A stretch of DNA of 7,000 bases from Halieaceae bacterium (GCA_018666055.1 JABJAS010000099.1:1-7000); one strand, 5' to 3'; positions 1 through 6,220 are shown, counted from the stretch's first letter. Notes: a model not told the origin generated them from the letters alone. Made by a program: numbers and translations.

Positions 1-465
1 CCCATCGAGACAATACTCTCCGGCTAAGCGTGACGGGACGTGGTGGCAAAGGCATCAGGTCCGTCGAGATCAGGATCGTATCGCCAAGGCCCTCGATCAA
101 AAGGTGAGCAAGATCCTTATGTTAGCCATCGGTCAAAATGCGAGGCGCTCGTGCTCTGTGAGCACCCTGCGGCGCCATCCGACCCACCGTGCGCGCCCTG
201 TTGGTGCTGAAAGGGGCCTCTATTCCACGCTTGCCGGGTCGCCGATGTCATGTGGTGGGTTTTTGGGCCGAGCTCAGGGTCTCCTCAGCACCTCGATGGC
301 CATCGAGCTGTCCAGCGCAATCACATCGCGAGGCGTCAAAAGTGCTCTGACTTGGCAACACAGCCGGCCAGTCCCAGTCTCTTGCTTTGTGGAATGGTGA
401 CCCGTTAGGTCACGCTGGATCGCTATGTTAAGCCTGAAACCGTAGCGAACACATTTAGGCCAATT
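1..465. other. Left-edge stretch without an assignable gene
   Basis: No gene can be assigned with confidence. One plus-strand frame stays open from position 2 to a TGA at 398-400 (about 132 codons, entering from outside the window; first internal ATG at 104). Its translation is rich in Arg, Ser and Pro and has no motif or hydrophobic pattern I recognise. The first 45 residues or so look more protein-like than the rest, so it could be the end of a gene or a decayed remnant. The minus strand is broken by stops in all frames. A perfect 6-bp inverted repeat (GTGACC/GGTCAC, 397-413) covers the TGA. A bulged hairpin (GCCTGAAA at 432-439 with TTTAGGC at 454-460) lies just past the end of the LysR gene. 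Neither is followed by a clear T tract. Confidence 0.4.
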
Positions 466-1365
466 TCACGCCGCTTTAATCTGCTCCTCAACACTGGTAT
501 CCCAAGCGCTGGGCCATTTTTCTCCCAGCGCAGCCAGATGCTTAAACAAAGCGCGAATACGTGCCGACTGCCGAAGATCCTTATGATGAAGGAGCCAAGT
601 GTGGCCCCAGTGCGCTGATGGGATACCCGGTAATAGAATCAAATCGGGGTGTTGTGTCGCCAAAAAACAGGGTAACGCCGCCACACCCAGCTTATGTGTC
701 ACCGCCACCATTCGGGGTGTCAGGCCATCGATCAGATGGCGGCTCTCCAGCCCCAACGTTTCTGGAGCGGGCAAATCCCCTAGGTTCAGTACGGTGTGCG
801 ACGCTCTAATACACGTTAACTGACGCTGACCTCTAGCCGCCTCGGACAGCAACTCCTTATGAACGTAATAACCCAATGAGATACGGCCAATCTTGATGCC
901 CACGATATCTTTTGGCGGGCGCTTATCTTTTGGAAGCCCACGAACCGCTATATCGGCCTCGCGCCGAGCCAAATCCACTGGCTCATCACTGACAGAAATA
1001 TCGAGTTCGATCCGAGGATAATTCTGAGCAAACTCCGCCACGCTCTCCGATATGTGAGTCACCGGAACAGCGGGTAACGATAGTTTCACGCGCCCACTGA
1101 GCTCTGAATCTTTTCCAGAAACCTGCCGCTCTGCCTCGTTCAGAGTTTGTTCAACGGTTTTGGCGGTAGGCAATAGTTGATCGGCCAGCGCAGTCGGCTT
1201 ATAGCCATCAGGCGTGCGATTAAACAACTTGCCCCCGATGTGCTCCTCGAGCGACTCCAAACGCCGCATGACGGTCGTATTGCTCACGCCCATCGTGCTA
1301 GCCGCTTTGCGGGTTGACCCCTCTCGCGATAAGGCCAGTAACACTTTTAAATCATCCCAATTCAT
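466..1365 (-). CDS. LysR-family transcriptional regulator
   Basis: A DNA-binding regulator of 299 residues, the usual LysR length. Residues 1-60 form the winged helix-turn-helix (MNWDDLKVLLAL start, then STRKAASTMGVSNTTVMRRLESLE and a GGKLFNRTPDGYKPT wing). A linker helix follows at about 61-88. The effector-binding domain begins near residue 91 (SGRVKLSLP) and includes DLARREADIAVR (131-142) and GVAALPCFLA (227-236), both typical of this regulator type. The ATG start is supported by GAGG nine bases upstream. The gene begins 42 bp downstream of the small exported protein on the same strand and may be co-transcribed with it; LysR genes more often diverge from their target. The ligand and target genes cannot be told from the sequence. 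The family is certain, the role unknown. Confidence 0.95.
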   Translation of the reverse strand: MNWDDLKVLLALSREGSTRKAASTMGVSNTTVMRRLESLEEHIGGKLFNRTPDGYKPTALADQLLPTAKTVEQTLNEAERQVSGKDSELSGRVKLSLPAVPVTHISESVAEFAQNYPRIELDISVSDEPVDLARREADIAVRGLPKDKRPPKDIVGIKIGRISLGYYVHKELLSEAARGQRQLTCIRASHTVLNLGDLPAPETLGLESRHLIDGLTPRMVAVTHKLGVAALPCFLATQHPDLILLPGIPSAHWGHTWLLHHKDLRQSARIRALFKHLAALGEKWPSAWDTSVEEQIKAA

Positions 1366-1407
1366 CTCGTTGTGCCTCAGCTTTGGGAGTGTTACCGGCC
1401 GCCCCTA

Positions 1408-1710
1408 TTAAGAGGCCAGCATCTCGCCATTTTTGTCTTTCAATACCACTTGCTCGTCTGTTTCGGCATCGCTTGAACATTGCAGGGACAGCGACGATTG
1501 ACCCTCAGGGCTTACCTTGAGCTTTAGGGTGGTGACGCCTCGGTAAGACTTGGTGCCATACATACGCACCCGAGTATCCTCACCATAGGCGGCCTTCAGG
1601 GCAGCCTTACAAGTCGCCAATTGTTCACTGGTGTCAGCAATCGCTCCGCCGGAAAGCAGTCCCGCCGTGGGTAGCGCAATCAGTAATGCCACAACCGTCT
1701 TCATCTTCAT
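1408..1710 (-). CDS. Small exported protein of unknown function
   Basis: I do not recognise a family. The product is 100 residues from the ATG at 1710; an in-frame ATG at 1752 exists but lacks the strong GGAGG that sits six bases before 1710, and 1710 also gives a clean Sec signal peptide. That signal has an MKMK n-region, the hydrophobic stretch VVALLIALPTAGLL and a likely cleavage after AIA (residue 25). The mature part is about 75 residues with exactly two cysteines (C34, C78), which could form a disulfide in the periplasm. Its sequence alternates short polar and hydrophobic stretches (VTTLKLKVSPEG, SLSLQC), suggesting a small beta-rich fold. It stands between dtd and the LysR gene with its own ribosome binding site and a palindrome in its leader. 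Real and exported is likely; function is open. Confidence 0.75.
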   Translation of the reverse strand: MKMKTVVALLIALPTAGLLSGGAIADTSEQLATCKAALKAAYGEDTRVRMYGTKSYRGVTTLKLKVSPEGQSSLSLQCSSDAETDEQVVLKDKNGEMLAS

Positions 1711-1716
1711 AATGAG

Positions 1717-1721
1717 CCTCC
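1717..1721 (-). promoter_or_regulatory. Strong Shine-Dalgarno (GGAGG) that sets the start at 1710
   Basis: On the minus strand the sequence reads TTGGAGGCTCATTATG. GGAGG lies six bases before the ATG at 1710. This fixes the start of the small exported protein and removes 14 residues from the longest open frame, leaving a normal signal peptide at the N-terminus. Confidence 0.7.
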
Positions 1722-1742
1722 AAGTTCTACGCAAAATCAAAT

Positions 1743-1754
1743 TAGTGCGCACTA
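1743..1754. promoter_or_regulatory. Perfect 12-bp palindrome, operator candidate
   Basis: TAGTGCGCACTA is its own reverse complement. It lies 33 bases upstream of the ATG of the small exported protein and between the candidate promoter at 1787-1815 and the Shine-Dalgarno, where a repressor site would act. On the minus strand its edge overlaps TATAGT, an alternative -10, but no good -35 stands at the right distance from that. The binding protein is unknown; the neighbouring LysR protein is one possibility, though LysR sites more often follow a T-N11-A pattern. Confidence 0.4.
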
Positions 1755-1786
1755 TACGGGACTCAGTAATGCAACAGTTGAGTTTT

Positions 1787-1815
1787 ATTTAAACATTGGT
1801 GATTCAATTACGCAA
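1787..1815 (-). promoter_or_regulatory. Candidate promoter for the small exported protein
   Basis: On the minus strand, TTGCGT (1810-1815) and TTAAAT (1787-1792) are separated by 17 bases inside the AT-rich part of the intergenic region. The -35 matches consensus at three of six positions and the -10 at four of six. The placement suits transcription of the gene starting at 1710, giving a leader of roughly 70 bases. The motif is weak, so this is only a candidate. Confidence 0.3.
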
Positions 1816-1825
1816 CACCCTGAGG

Positions 1826-1857
1826 CACTGCCGGCGCAAGCTTCAACAAGCTCAGTG
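1826..1857. repeat. REP-like intergenic hairpin
   Basis: Two nested inverted repeats: outer CACTG (1826-1830) with CAGTG (1853-1857), and inner AGCTT (1839-1843) with AAGCT (1848-1852) around a CAAC loop, leaving an unpaired CCGGCGCA on one side. The core CACTGAGCTTGTTGAAGC resembles the CTGAGCTTGTCGAAG type of intergenic repeat scattered through many proteobacterial genomes. It lies downstream of dtd and could protect or end that mRNA, but it has no T tract and is not a standard terminator. Whether it is repeated elsewhere cannot be seen here. Confidence 0.45.
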
Positions 1858-1865
1858 ACCCTCTC

Positions 1866-1910
1866 TAGCGTCAATCCAAACCGAGATCGAGCCCCCGTCT
1901 CAGGACGCTA
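1866..1910. repeat. 7-bp inverted repeat downstream of dtd
   Basis: TAGCGTC (1866-1872) and GACGCTA (1904-1910) are perfect inverted copies separated by 31 bases. They lie between the dtd stop and the REP-like hairpin. The structure may be part of the same non-coding element or a long-loop transcript end. It is short enough to arise by chance. Confidence 0.2.
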
Positions 1911-1971
1911 ATTGAAATGCGGTGGTTGATGCGGGGTTCACCTGCAACGGCGTGATCACTTAAACCGATCC

Positions 1972-2409
1972 TCATCCCGATAGCAGAAACGTAACGGGGC
2001 CATCATTGACCAGAGAGACCTGCATGTCCGCACCAAATTGTCCGGTGGCCGTCGGCGTGCCGCCCGCGAGGAGCGCGCTGACCAAGGCCTCGTAGCAATA
2101 CTCGGCCAACGCAGGTGGGGCAGCCTTTGAAAAACTGGGCCGATTGCCGCGACTCGTATCGGCCGCAAGCGTGAACTGAGACACCAGCAAAATACTGCCT
2201 CCTGCATCGACAACGCTCAGATTCATTTTGCCTTCTGCATCGCTAAAGAGCCGATAATTGAGCAACCGCTGGGCCATTCGAGCGACTGTCTGATCAGTAT
2301 CTTCAGCTTGAACACCCATCAAGACCAATAAGCCGGAGCCGATCTCACCCACGACGTTGTGATCGACCCTCACCGAGGCGCAAGTGACCCGTTGAATCAA
2401 ACATTTCAT
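1972..2409 (-). CDS. dtd: D-aminoacyl-tRNA deacylase (Dtd)
   Basis: A cytoplasmic proofreading enzyme that hydrolyses the ester between D-amino acids (and glycine mischarged on tRNA-Ala) and tRNA. At 145 residues it equals the normal bacterial length. Both signature motifs are intact: SQFTL at 77-81 with the active-site region Thr80, and NDGPVT at 135-140, the Gly-cisPro loop that excludes L-aminoacyl-tRNA. The N-terminus [16 protein letters not shown] is typical. Its ATG overlaps the TGA of the upstream phosphatase gene as ATGA, so the two are almost certainly translationally coupled. The stop at 1972 is followed by about 260 bases without a gene. Confidence 0.96.
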   Translation of the reverse strand: MKCLIQRVTCASVRVDHNVVGEIGSGLLVLMGVQAEDTDQTVARMAQRLLNYRLFSDAEGKMNLSVVDAGGSILLVSQFTLAADTSRGNRPSFSKAAPPALAEYCYEALVSALLAGGTPTATGQFGADMQVSLVNDGPVTFLLSG

Positions 2410-2894
2410 TGCTTAGGCGGCAACAACGTATGCTCAGCGACAATATGCTCAAGCAGGCATCCGCAGGCGCTCGTCACCATCTCCAGCACACGGGTAAAAC
2501 CCTCATCACCGCCGTAGTAAGGATCCGGGACCTCAGTACCCCAACCATCGGTCCAATCGAGCAACAGCGATAAACGTCCTAGATAGGGTTCGGGGCAGCT
2601 CTTTTGCAGTGCGTCCAGATTTTGCTGATCCATTGCCACCACATAGTCGAACTGCTCAAAGTCAACTTCTTGAACTTGCCTGGCACGTAAATCCGTCATA
2701 TCGAGCCCCTGTTCCGCCGCAGTCATGATGGCCCTTCTGTCTGGTTCCCTACCAATGTGGAAGTCATGTGTTCCCGCAGAATCGATCACAATTTGCTCAA
2801 CCAGCCCTCTCTCCCCGACCTGCTCGCGAAAGACCGCGTGGGCAGTTGGTGAGCGACAAATATTGCCCATACAAACAAATAACACCTGCGGCAT
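2406..2894 (-). CDS. Low-molecular-weight protein tyrosine phosphatase
   Basis: A cytoplasmic phosphatase of 162 residues that hydrolyses phosphotyrosine through a phosphocysteine intermediate. The P-loop C-x5-R-S is at residues 8-15 (CMGNICRS), with Cys8 as nucleophile and Arg14 binding phosphate. The general-acid loop VPDPYYGG (122-129) has Asp124. [10 protein letters not shown] (39-48) and DLRARQV (68-74) are also family-typical. The ATG has an AGGGGAG ribosome binding site five bases upstream. The end overlaps the dtd start by four bases. No tyrosine kinase or exopolysaccharide genes are nearby, so this is more likely a housekeeping type than a capsule-regulating Wzb type. Its substrate is unknown. 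Confidence 0.95.
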   Translation of the reverse strand: MPQVLFVCMGNICRSPTAHAVFREQVGERGLVEQIVIDSAGTHDFHIGREPDRRAIMTAAEQGLDMTDLRARQVQEVDFEQFDYVVAMDQQNLDALQKSCPEPYLGRLSLLLDWTDGWGTEVPDPYYGGDEGFTRVLEMVTSACGCLLEHIVAEHTLLPPKQ

Positions 2895-3053
2895 AAGGAC
2901 TCCCCTTCTCGTTATCGGCTCATCGGTTGGTCAGTGGCAGCTGTGGTTACCGAGCACAGTGAACGTCGAGCATCCTCGAACGCGCCGTTTGTTATGTCAG
3001 CAGATGCACTCGCATTCACCGATGCCCGTCCATTCCACTGCGTGAGTTCTGAT
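2895..3053. other. Intergenic spacer between the HIT and phosphatase genes
   Basis: 159 bases without a gene on either strand. It holds the phosphatase ribosome binding site at its left end. I see no T-rich terminator and no good promoter pair. It contains a CAGCTG palindrome within GGCAGCTGTGG (about 2937-2947). The phosphatase-dtd pair may be expressed from here or by read-through from HIT. Confidence 0.4.
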
Positions 3054-3482
3054 CTACGCCATTAAGGTCAGCGAGAGCGGTATCGCAAGACCCTCACGCA
3101 ACGAGCCTATCAAGCGGGTCGACTCCTCCGCAGCATAGGGTTCCGGAGCACCGATACCCCATACTGGGGCCGGCCACGCCACATCGGAATGGTAACGAGC
3201 AACATGATGAAGGTGTAGTTGCGGTACTTGATTGCCCAGCGCCGCTATATTGAGTTTATCTGCGTGATAGTGCGCCTTAAGGAAGTGACTTAAGCGCATT
3301 GACTCACGCCACAGTACTGTCTGATCAGCCTCACTTAAGTCAAAGGGTTCGCTGATCCCTGCCACCTCAGGCACCAGAATCAACCAAGGGAACCGCGCAT
3401 CATCCATTAAAAGAAGTCGACACAACGGCGTTTTAGCCACGAAATAGGTGTCAGCCTCTAAACGCGCATCGAGTTCAAACAC
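3054..3482 (-). CDS. HIT-domain protein (nucleotide-binding hydrolase type)
   Basis: A histidine-triad protein of 142 residues, probably a cytoplasmic hydrolase or transferase acting on nucleotide phosphoesters or phosphoramidates. The HIT strand is at residues 87-95 (PQLHLHHVA). His90 and His92 are present, while the first histidine of the classical H-x-H-x-H is Gln88, with His93 next to the last. This Q-x-H-x-H form, followed by a W-x-x-P-V-W-G segment (here AWPAPVWG, 102-109), is as I recall usual in a proteobacterial HIT subgroup. The N-terminus has RFPWLILVPEV (30-40), also typical. The start is GTG at 3482, chosen because AGGGA lies eight bases upstream and the open frame begins there. 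It follows the phospholipase gene by 69 bp. The substrate is unknown. Confidence 0.9.
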   Translation of the reverse strand: MFELDARLEADTYFVAKTPLCRLLLMDDARFPWLILVPEVAGISEPFDLSEADQTVLWRESMRLSHFLKAHYHADKLNIAALGNQVPQLHLHHVARYHSDVAWPAPVWGIGAPEPYAAEESTRLIGSLREGLAIPLSLTLMA

Positions 3483-3551
3483 GGCGCAAATCCCTGTTCA
3501 AGAGCACCGCGTTTTGCTTTTCACTCATTACGCCGCCCATCACTTTGCCAA

Positions 3552-4877
3552 TCATTCTGCGCTCGCGCCACCGCGTGCAATCCATCGACTGGCGACCACC
3601 GAAAACCGCTGCAATTGCACAATAACGGCGTTATCGAGACGTTGAACGGCGACAGGCCCTTTTTGTTCCAGAACATGCTCTACGACCCCGCTTTCATAAC
3701 CCGAACCCGTCCATTCAAAGTTGGGATCGCTTACAAAACGCTCAGGTACATTCGCTTCTATCGCCGCGTCAAAGGACGCCGCTGCCTCAACAGACTCAGC
3801 TGTCAGCGCGTGCACCATGGCATCGTAGCTCAGTGGCGTCTCAGTGGGCTGTGCTGATACCGCCAACAGTATGGGCGCCGACCAATCCCCCGCTACTAAA
3901 GCACGAGTCAGCCGATGGTATTGATAAGATTCGATCACGCCATGACGATTCGATACCAGCTGAATGGCCTCGCCTGTTTGACCCCGCGCCACGAGTAACA
4001 AGCCGTCAAAAGTACTGACACCCGGCAACGGCACCGCGTGGTAAGGCTGTGTGAGGTCACCCACGTAGTGCAATCCCCAACCCAAAAATCGCCAGCCCCA
4101 GTAATCATGGCCGGTTTGAAACGCCAGATCCGCCAACTCACCAAATAGCGCAATCCGCCACAGTGGGTAAGTGCGCAACAAGTCGGGTTGCGCCATTCGT
4201 GTTAGCCAATCAAGATGATAAAAACCCATGTGAAAAGGCGCTTGTGATCCGTAGTCTAGATTGTCATTACCAAATGGCGTTTCGCCAAAACCATAGACGG
4301 CACCAAACGCCGTGCCATTATCCTCAAATAAACCCACATCCATGCCAAAGTCTGGCTCATCGCTAGCACTGGCAATAACCTCGGCAATCGTAACTGGATC
4401 GCCCGCCGCAAGTGCTCGATATCGCGTCGCCAACTGCGAATTCCCGCCACTGAGAAAACTAAGCGATTGCCAAGGCAACAACGAACGACCGGACACCGAT
4501 TGGGCTGGCGGTTCGTCGACATAGAGCCGATAAGGCAACGTAGGGTTAACGCGAATTGCGGCGAAAAACCGCGCTGGCGTCGGTTCATTAGCGCGGTCCC
4601 ACTCCAACGATTGCGGCGTAGGGGGGTAATGCGCAATGGTATTCAGTGACCACATTTCGACCGATTCAAGCGTCTGAGCGATACCCGCCTGTTGGGCACT
4701 CAAAAACGCCTCAAGTGGCTCAGCCGCTACCGTTTGCTCCATAAGATTTGGCTGTGTGCGCAGTAGCGGCCAAACCAGACTGGCGTGATCAGACCAGCTC
4801 CACGTGGGCAGTGCCACACAGATACTGACGCACGCGAATAGTATTCGGATACTCTTTTTACCGTAGGCTCTTCTCAT
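3552..4877 (-). CDS. Exported zinc phospholipase C / P1 nuclease-type hydrolase
   Basis: Predicted secreted or periplasmic zinc enzyme, 441 residues from the ATG at 4877 (a TTG at 4913 would add 12). The signal peptide has RRAYGKK, the hydrophobic ILFACVSICVALP and a likely cut before Trp28, giving a mature N-terminal WSDH; in zinc PLC and P1/S1 nucleases the mature Trp1 binds zinc by its amino group. The core motif HYVGDLTQPYHA (270-281) matches the H-Y-x-G-D-x3-P-x-H signature of Bacillus PLC (ligands His270, Asp274, His280). RHGVIE (311-316) gives His312 and Glu316, matching His142/Glu146. His221 lies 49 residues before His270, the same spacing as His69 to His118 in B. cereus PLC, and Asp208 lies 13 before it. 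The protein is longer than Bacillus PLC, with a long N-terminal insertion. Substrate (phospholipid, phosphodiester or nucleic acid) cannot be settled. A GAGGA sequence stands very close (one base) to the ATG. Confidence 0.85.
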   Translation of the reverse strand: MRRAYGKKSIRILFACVSICVALPTWSWSDHASLVWPLLRTQPNLMEQTVAAEPLEAFLSAQQAGIAQTLESVEMWSLNTIAHYPPTPQSLEWDRANEPTPARFFAAIRVNPTLPYRLYVDEPPAQSVSGRSLLPWQSLSFLSGGNSQLATRYRALAAGDPVTIAEVIASASDEPDFGMDVGLFEDNGTAFGAVYGFGETPFGNDNLDYGSQAPFHMGFYHLDWLTRMAQPDLLRTYPLWRIALFGELADLAFQTGHDYWGWRFLGWGLHYVGDLTQPYHAVPLPGVSTFDGLLLVARGQTGEAIQLVSNRHGVIESYQYHRLTRALVAGDWSAPILLAVSAQPTETPLSYDAMVHALTAESVEAAASFDAAIEANVPERFVSDPNFEWTGSGYESGVVEHVLEQKGPVAVQRLDNAVIVQLQRFSVVASRWIARGGASAE

Positions 4878-4909
4878 GTCCTCAGGCTGACACGGTTCCA
4901 GTAGTGGAT

Positions 4910-4981
4910 TCAAGCACCATTCATTCGGCCCAACATTCGGCCCAACATTCGGCCATTCGGCCCAAAAGGCAGCCCGATCAT
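4910..4981 (-). CDS. Possible 23-residue repetitive leader peptide
   Basis: A minus-strand ATG at 4981 opens a 23-codon frame that spans the tandem repeats and ends in TGA at 4912-4910. Its middle reads GRMLGRMLGRM because the 12-bp repeat is four codons long. The TGA overlaps the alternative TTG start of the phospholipase frame (4913) as TTGA, and the main ATG at 4877 follows 33 bases later. There is no clear Shine-Dalgarno before 4981. It could be an upstream ORF that affects translation, or simply a by-product of the repeat. Confidence 0.2.
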   Translation of the reverse strand: MIGLPFGPNGRMLGRMLGRMNGA

Positions 4982-4990
4982 TCAGCCCAA
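4922..4990. repeat. Tandem 12-bp repeats (CATTCGGCCCAA)
   Basis: Perfect copies of CATTCGGCCCAA occur at 4922-4933, 4934-4945 and 4954-4965. A shortened copy (CATTCGGC, 4946-4953) lies between the second and last, and a diverged copy with one change (CATTCAGCCCAA) is at 4979-4990. They lie 45 to 113 bases upstream of the phospholipase ATG, in its expected 5' leader or promoter. The 12-bp period is a multiple of three but not of the helical turn. It may be a slippage-prone tract or a row of binding sites. Confidence 0.85.
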
Positions 4991-5020
4991 AAAAAATTCA
5001 GCGCCAACAGTCCAATGGCG
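4989..5020 (-). terminator. Weak candidate terminator after the kinase gene
   Basis: On the minus strand CGCCA (5016-5020) pairs with TGGCG (5002-5006) across a nine-base loop, followed after five bases by a run of eight T (4989-4996). The stem is only five pairs and is not directly joined to the T run, so it falls short of a standard intrinsic terminator. It is the only T tract of this kind between the kinase and the phospholipase gene. Confidence 0.3.
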
Positions 5021-5162
5021 ATGACTCGCTTTGATATCCCGAGGTGTCGGCCATACTCTAAGGTCAACAGGATGGCTGACGGCGATCACCCGCACGATTC
5101 GCGAGATCAGTCCTGCCAATGGAGATCGTCATGGTGCCCTCACGACGTCACTCTGAGGACTG

Positions 5163-6125
5163 CTACTTCAACACCACCTCACGCCGAGTGCCGCCTGCTT
5201 GAATGCGTAAGCTCGACACGGATCGATCCTTCGCCAATGCCCAAACGTAATCCGCCTGCTGAGGCAATGTGGCTAACGCATGCTCGGTCAGACGCTGGTA
5301 ATACGAGATAAAAGTGACCACATCATCTCGGCTCATAGTGGGGTCGTGGTCGGCGGGATGGGCTAATTGATACTGAGCGGACAGTTGTTGTTCTTGCTCC
5401 CAGCGCCATTCGAGTACAGCATCAAAATATGGTGCTTGTAGAAAGAGTAGCGCGTCTAATTCTGCAAATAGTGCCGCATACGGATCTGACAGCTGCTGAT
5501 TAATTGCTTGTCGCCAGACTAAATCAGCATCTTGCTCCCGCTCTAAGTCGTTCACAGGCGTCGCTAATTGTTCGGTTGGCTGCGGTGACAGGCCCACGCA
5601 CCATCCCTCAAGAATGATCAGCTCAGTCCCAGGGGTACTAGTACGCCACTGTTGTATCGCCGCTCTGTCATCAGACGCTTTGTCGAATAGGGGTAATGAG
5701 ACACCACCATTGCCTGCGCGCAGTTGCTCAATGGTGTTCAGTAACAATGGCACATCGTGGGTTCCGGGCACACCGCGAGTCATCAAGAGCGGGTGAATGT
5801 CGACGGCTATCTGCCGACGTTCGTCTTTTGTGAGATAAAAATCATCGAGCGACAGAACGACTGTCGCGACACCATGAAGCTGACACATCATCTGCGCCAT
5901 CAGCGTGGCGAGCGTGCTTTTTCCTGAGCCTTGGCAACCGCTAACACCAATGATCGGTGGTCTATCAAAAGTCCGAGCCCATCCAGCCAAATGCTGCACC
6001 ACGCCTGCGTACCACTGCACATATGACTCAGCAAATGGTGCGGATAATCCGCCAGCAGTTTGAAAGGCTTCCATTATTTCTTGCGTGCGTAAGCGATTGA
6101 CCTGCTCATTTTGCATAACATTCAT
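5163..6125 (-). CDS. Glycerate kinase-like P-loop kinase
   Basis: A cytoplasmic P-loop kinase of 320 residues, most like plant-type D-glycerate 3-kinase (GLYK) and its yeast homologue Tda10. These belong to the phosphoribulokinase/uridine kinase fold; GLYK makes 3-phosphoglycerate from glycerate and ATP. Walker A is GCQGSGKST (63-71). SLDDFYLT (92-99) and RGVPGTHDVP (117-126) match the GLYK segments VDDFYLT and RGNAGSHDLP. LPLFDKASDDR (144-154) fits the substrate-loop region, IILEGWCVG (170-178) corresponds to Walker B/EGW, and VLEWRWEQE (237-245) to the lid. The C-terminal MSRDDVVTFISYYQRL (264-279) matches the family end. Residues 1-55 are an N-terminal extension. The ATG at 6125 has only weak GAG before it; Met4 is an alternative. 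No other glycerate-metabolism gene is in the window, so the true substrate is inferred from family. Confidence 0.8.
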   Translation of the reverse strand: MNVMQNEQVNRLRTQEIMEAFQTAGGLSAPFAESYVQWYAGVVQHLAGWARTFDRPPIIGVSGCQGSGKSTLATLMAQMMCQLHGVATVVLSLDDFYLTKDERRQIAVDIHPLLMTRGVPGTHDVPLLLNTIEQLRAGNGGVSLPLFDKASDDRAAIQQWRTSTPGTELIILEGWCVGLSPQPTEQLATPVNDLEREQDADLVWRQAINQQLSDPYAALFAELDALLFLQAPYFDAVLEWRWEQEQQLSAQYQLAHPADHDPTMSRDDVVTFISYYQRLTEHALATLPQQADYVWALAKDRSVSSLRIQAGGTRREVVLK

Positions 6126-6173
6126 CTCGCGATGCTCAAGGCATCTTTTATCACAGCATGTCTTTCGAAAACG

Positions 6174-6201
6174 CTTATAAGGCGATGTCGGGCTGCCGCA
6201 A
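6174..6201 (-). promoter_or_regulatory. Candidate promoter for the kinase gene
   Basis: On the minus strand TTGCGG (6196-6201) and TATAAG (6174-6179) are separated by 16 bases; the -10 matches consensus at five of six positions. The start of transcription would fall near 6167, leaving a leader of about 40 bases before the ATG at 6125. Confidence 0.4.
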
Positions 6202-6220
6202 AGTGTTCGCGAGCAGACGT

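Larger units (their letters stand above)
4878..5162. other. Repeat-bearing intergenic region upstream of the phospholipase gene
   Basis: 285 bases between the kinase stop and the phospholipase start. From right to left on the minus strand it holds about 140 bases with no recognisable gene, a weak hairpin with eight T, the 12-bp tandem repeats, a possible 23-codon leader ORF and the close GAGGA before the ATG at 4877. No good sigma-70 -10 is visible within the repeats, so the promoter is unlocated. Confidence 0.4.

Noticed and set aside
2..121. Minus-strand peptide with LLIEGLGDTI, reminiscent of the EGIGDTIRVSL segment of IspG
   Set aside because: The similarity is about ten residues, a TAA lies just upstream at 122-124, the following residues do not continue the IspG pattern, and no other IspG segment is found nearby.
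397..413. GTGACC/GGTCAC hairpin as a terminator of the LysR gene
   Set aside because: The stem is perfect, but there is no T tract on either strand after it, and it lies over 50 bases past the LysR stop.
1711..1752. Upstream ATG at 1752 for the small exported protein
   Set aside because: It adds an Arg-rich stretch before the signal peptide, lies inside the palindrome, and bypasses the strong GGAGG that precedes 1710.
3552..4636. Several 60-126 codon frames overlapping the phospholipase gene on both strands
   Set aside because: They lie in other frames of a gene with clear catalytic motifs and have no motifs or ribosome binding sites of their own.
4878..4913. TTG at 4913 as the start of the phospholipase gene
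   Set aside because: It lacks a Shine-Dalgarno and would put 12 polar residues before the signal peptide. The ATG at 4877 gives a normal signal sequence, although its GAGGA is unusually close.
4922..4990. Tandem repeats as a CRISPR array or replication iterons
   Set aside because: The units are 12 bp and adjoin without spacers, which excludes CRISPR. There is no replication gene, AT-rich unwinding region or DnaA-box cluster nearby to support an origin.
4904..5311. Plus-strand 135-codon frame beginning with HSAQ repeats
   Set aside because: The repetitive start is simply the 12-bp DNA repeat read in this frame. The rest has low protein-like character, overlaps the kinase end on the other strand, and has no ribosome binding site.
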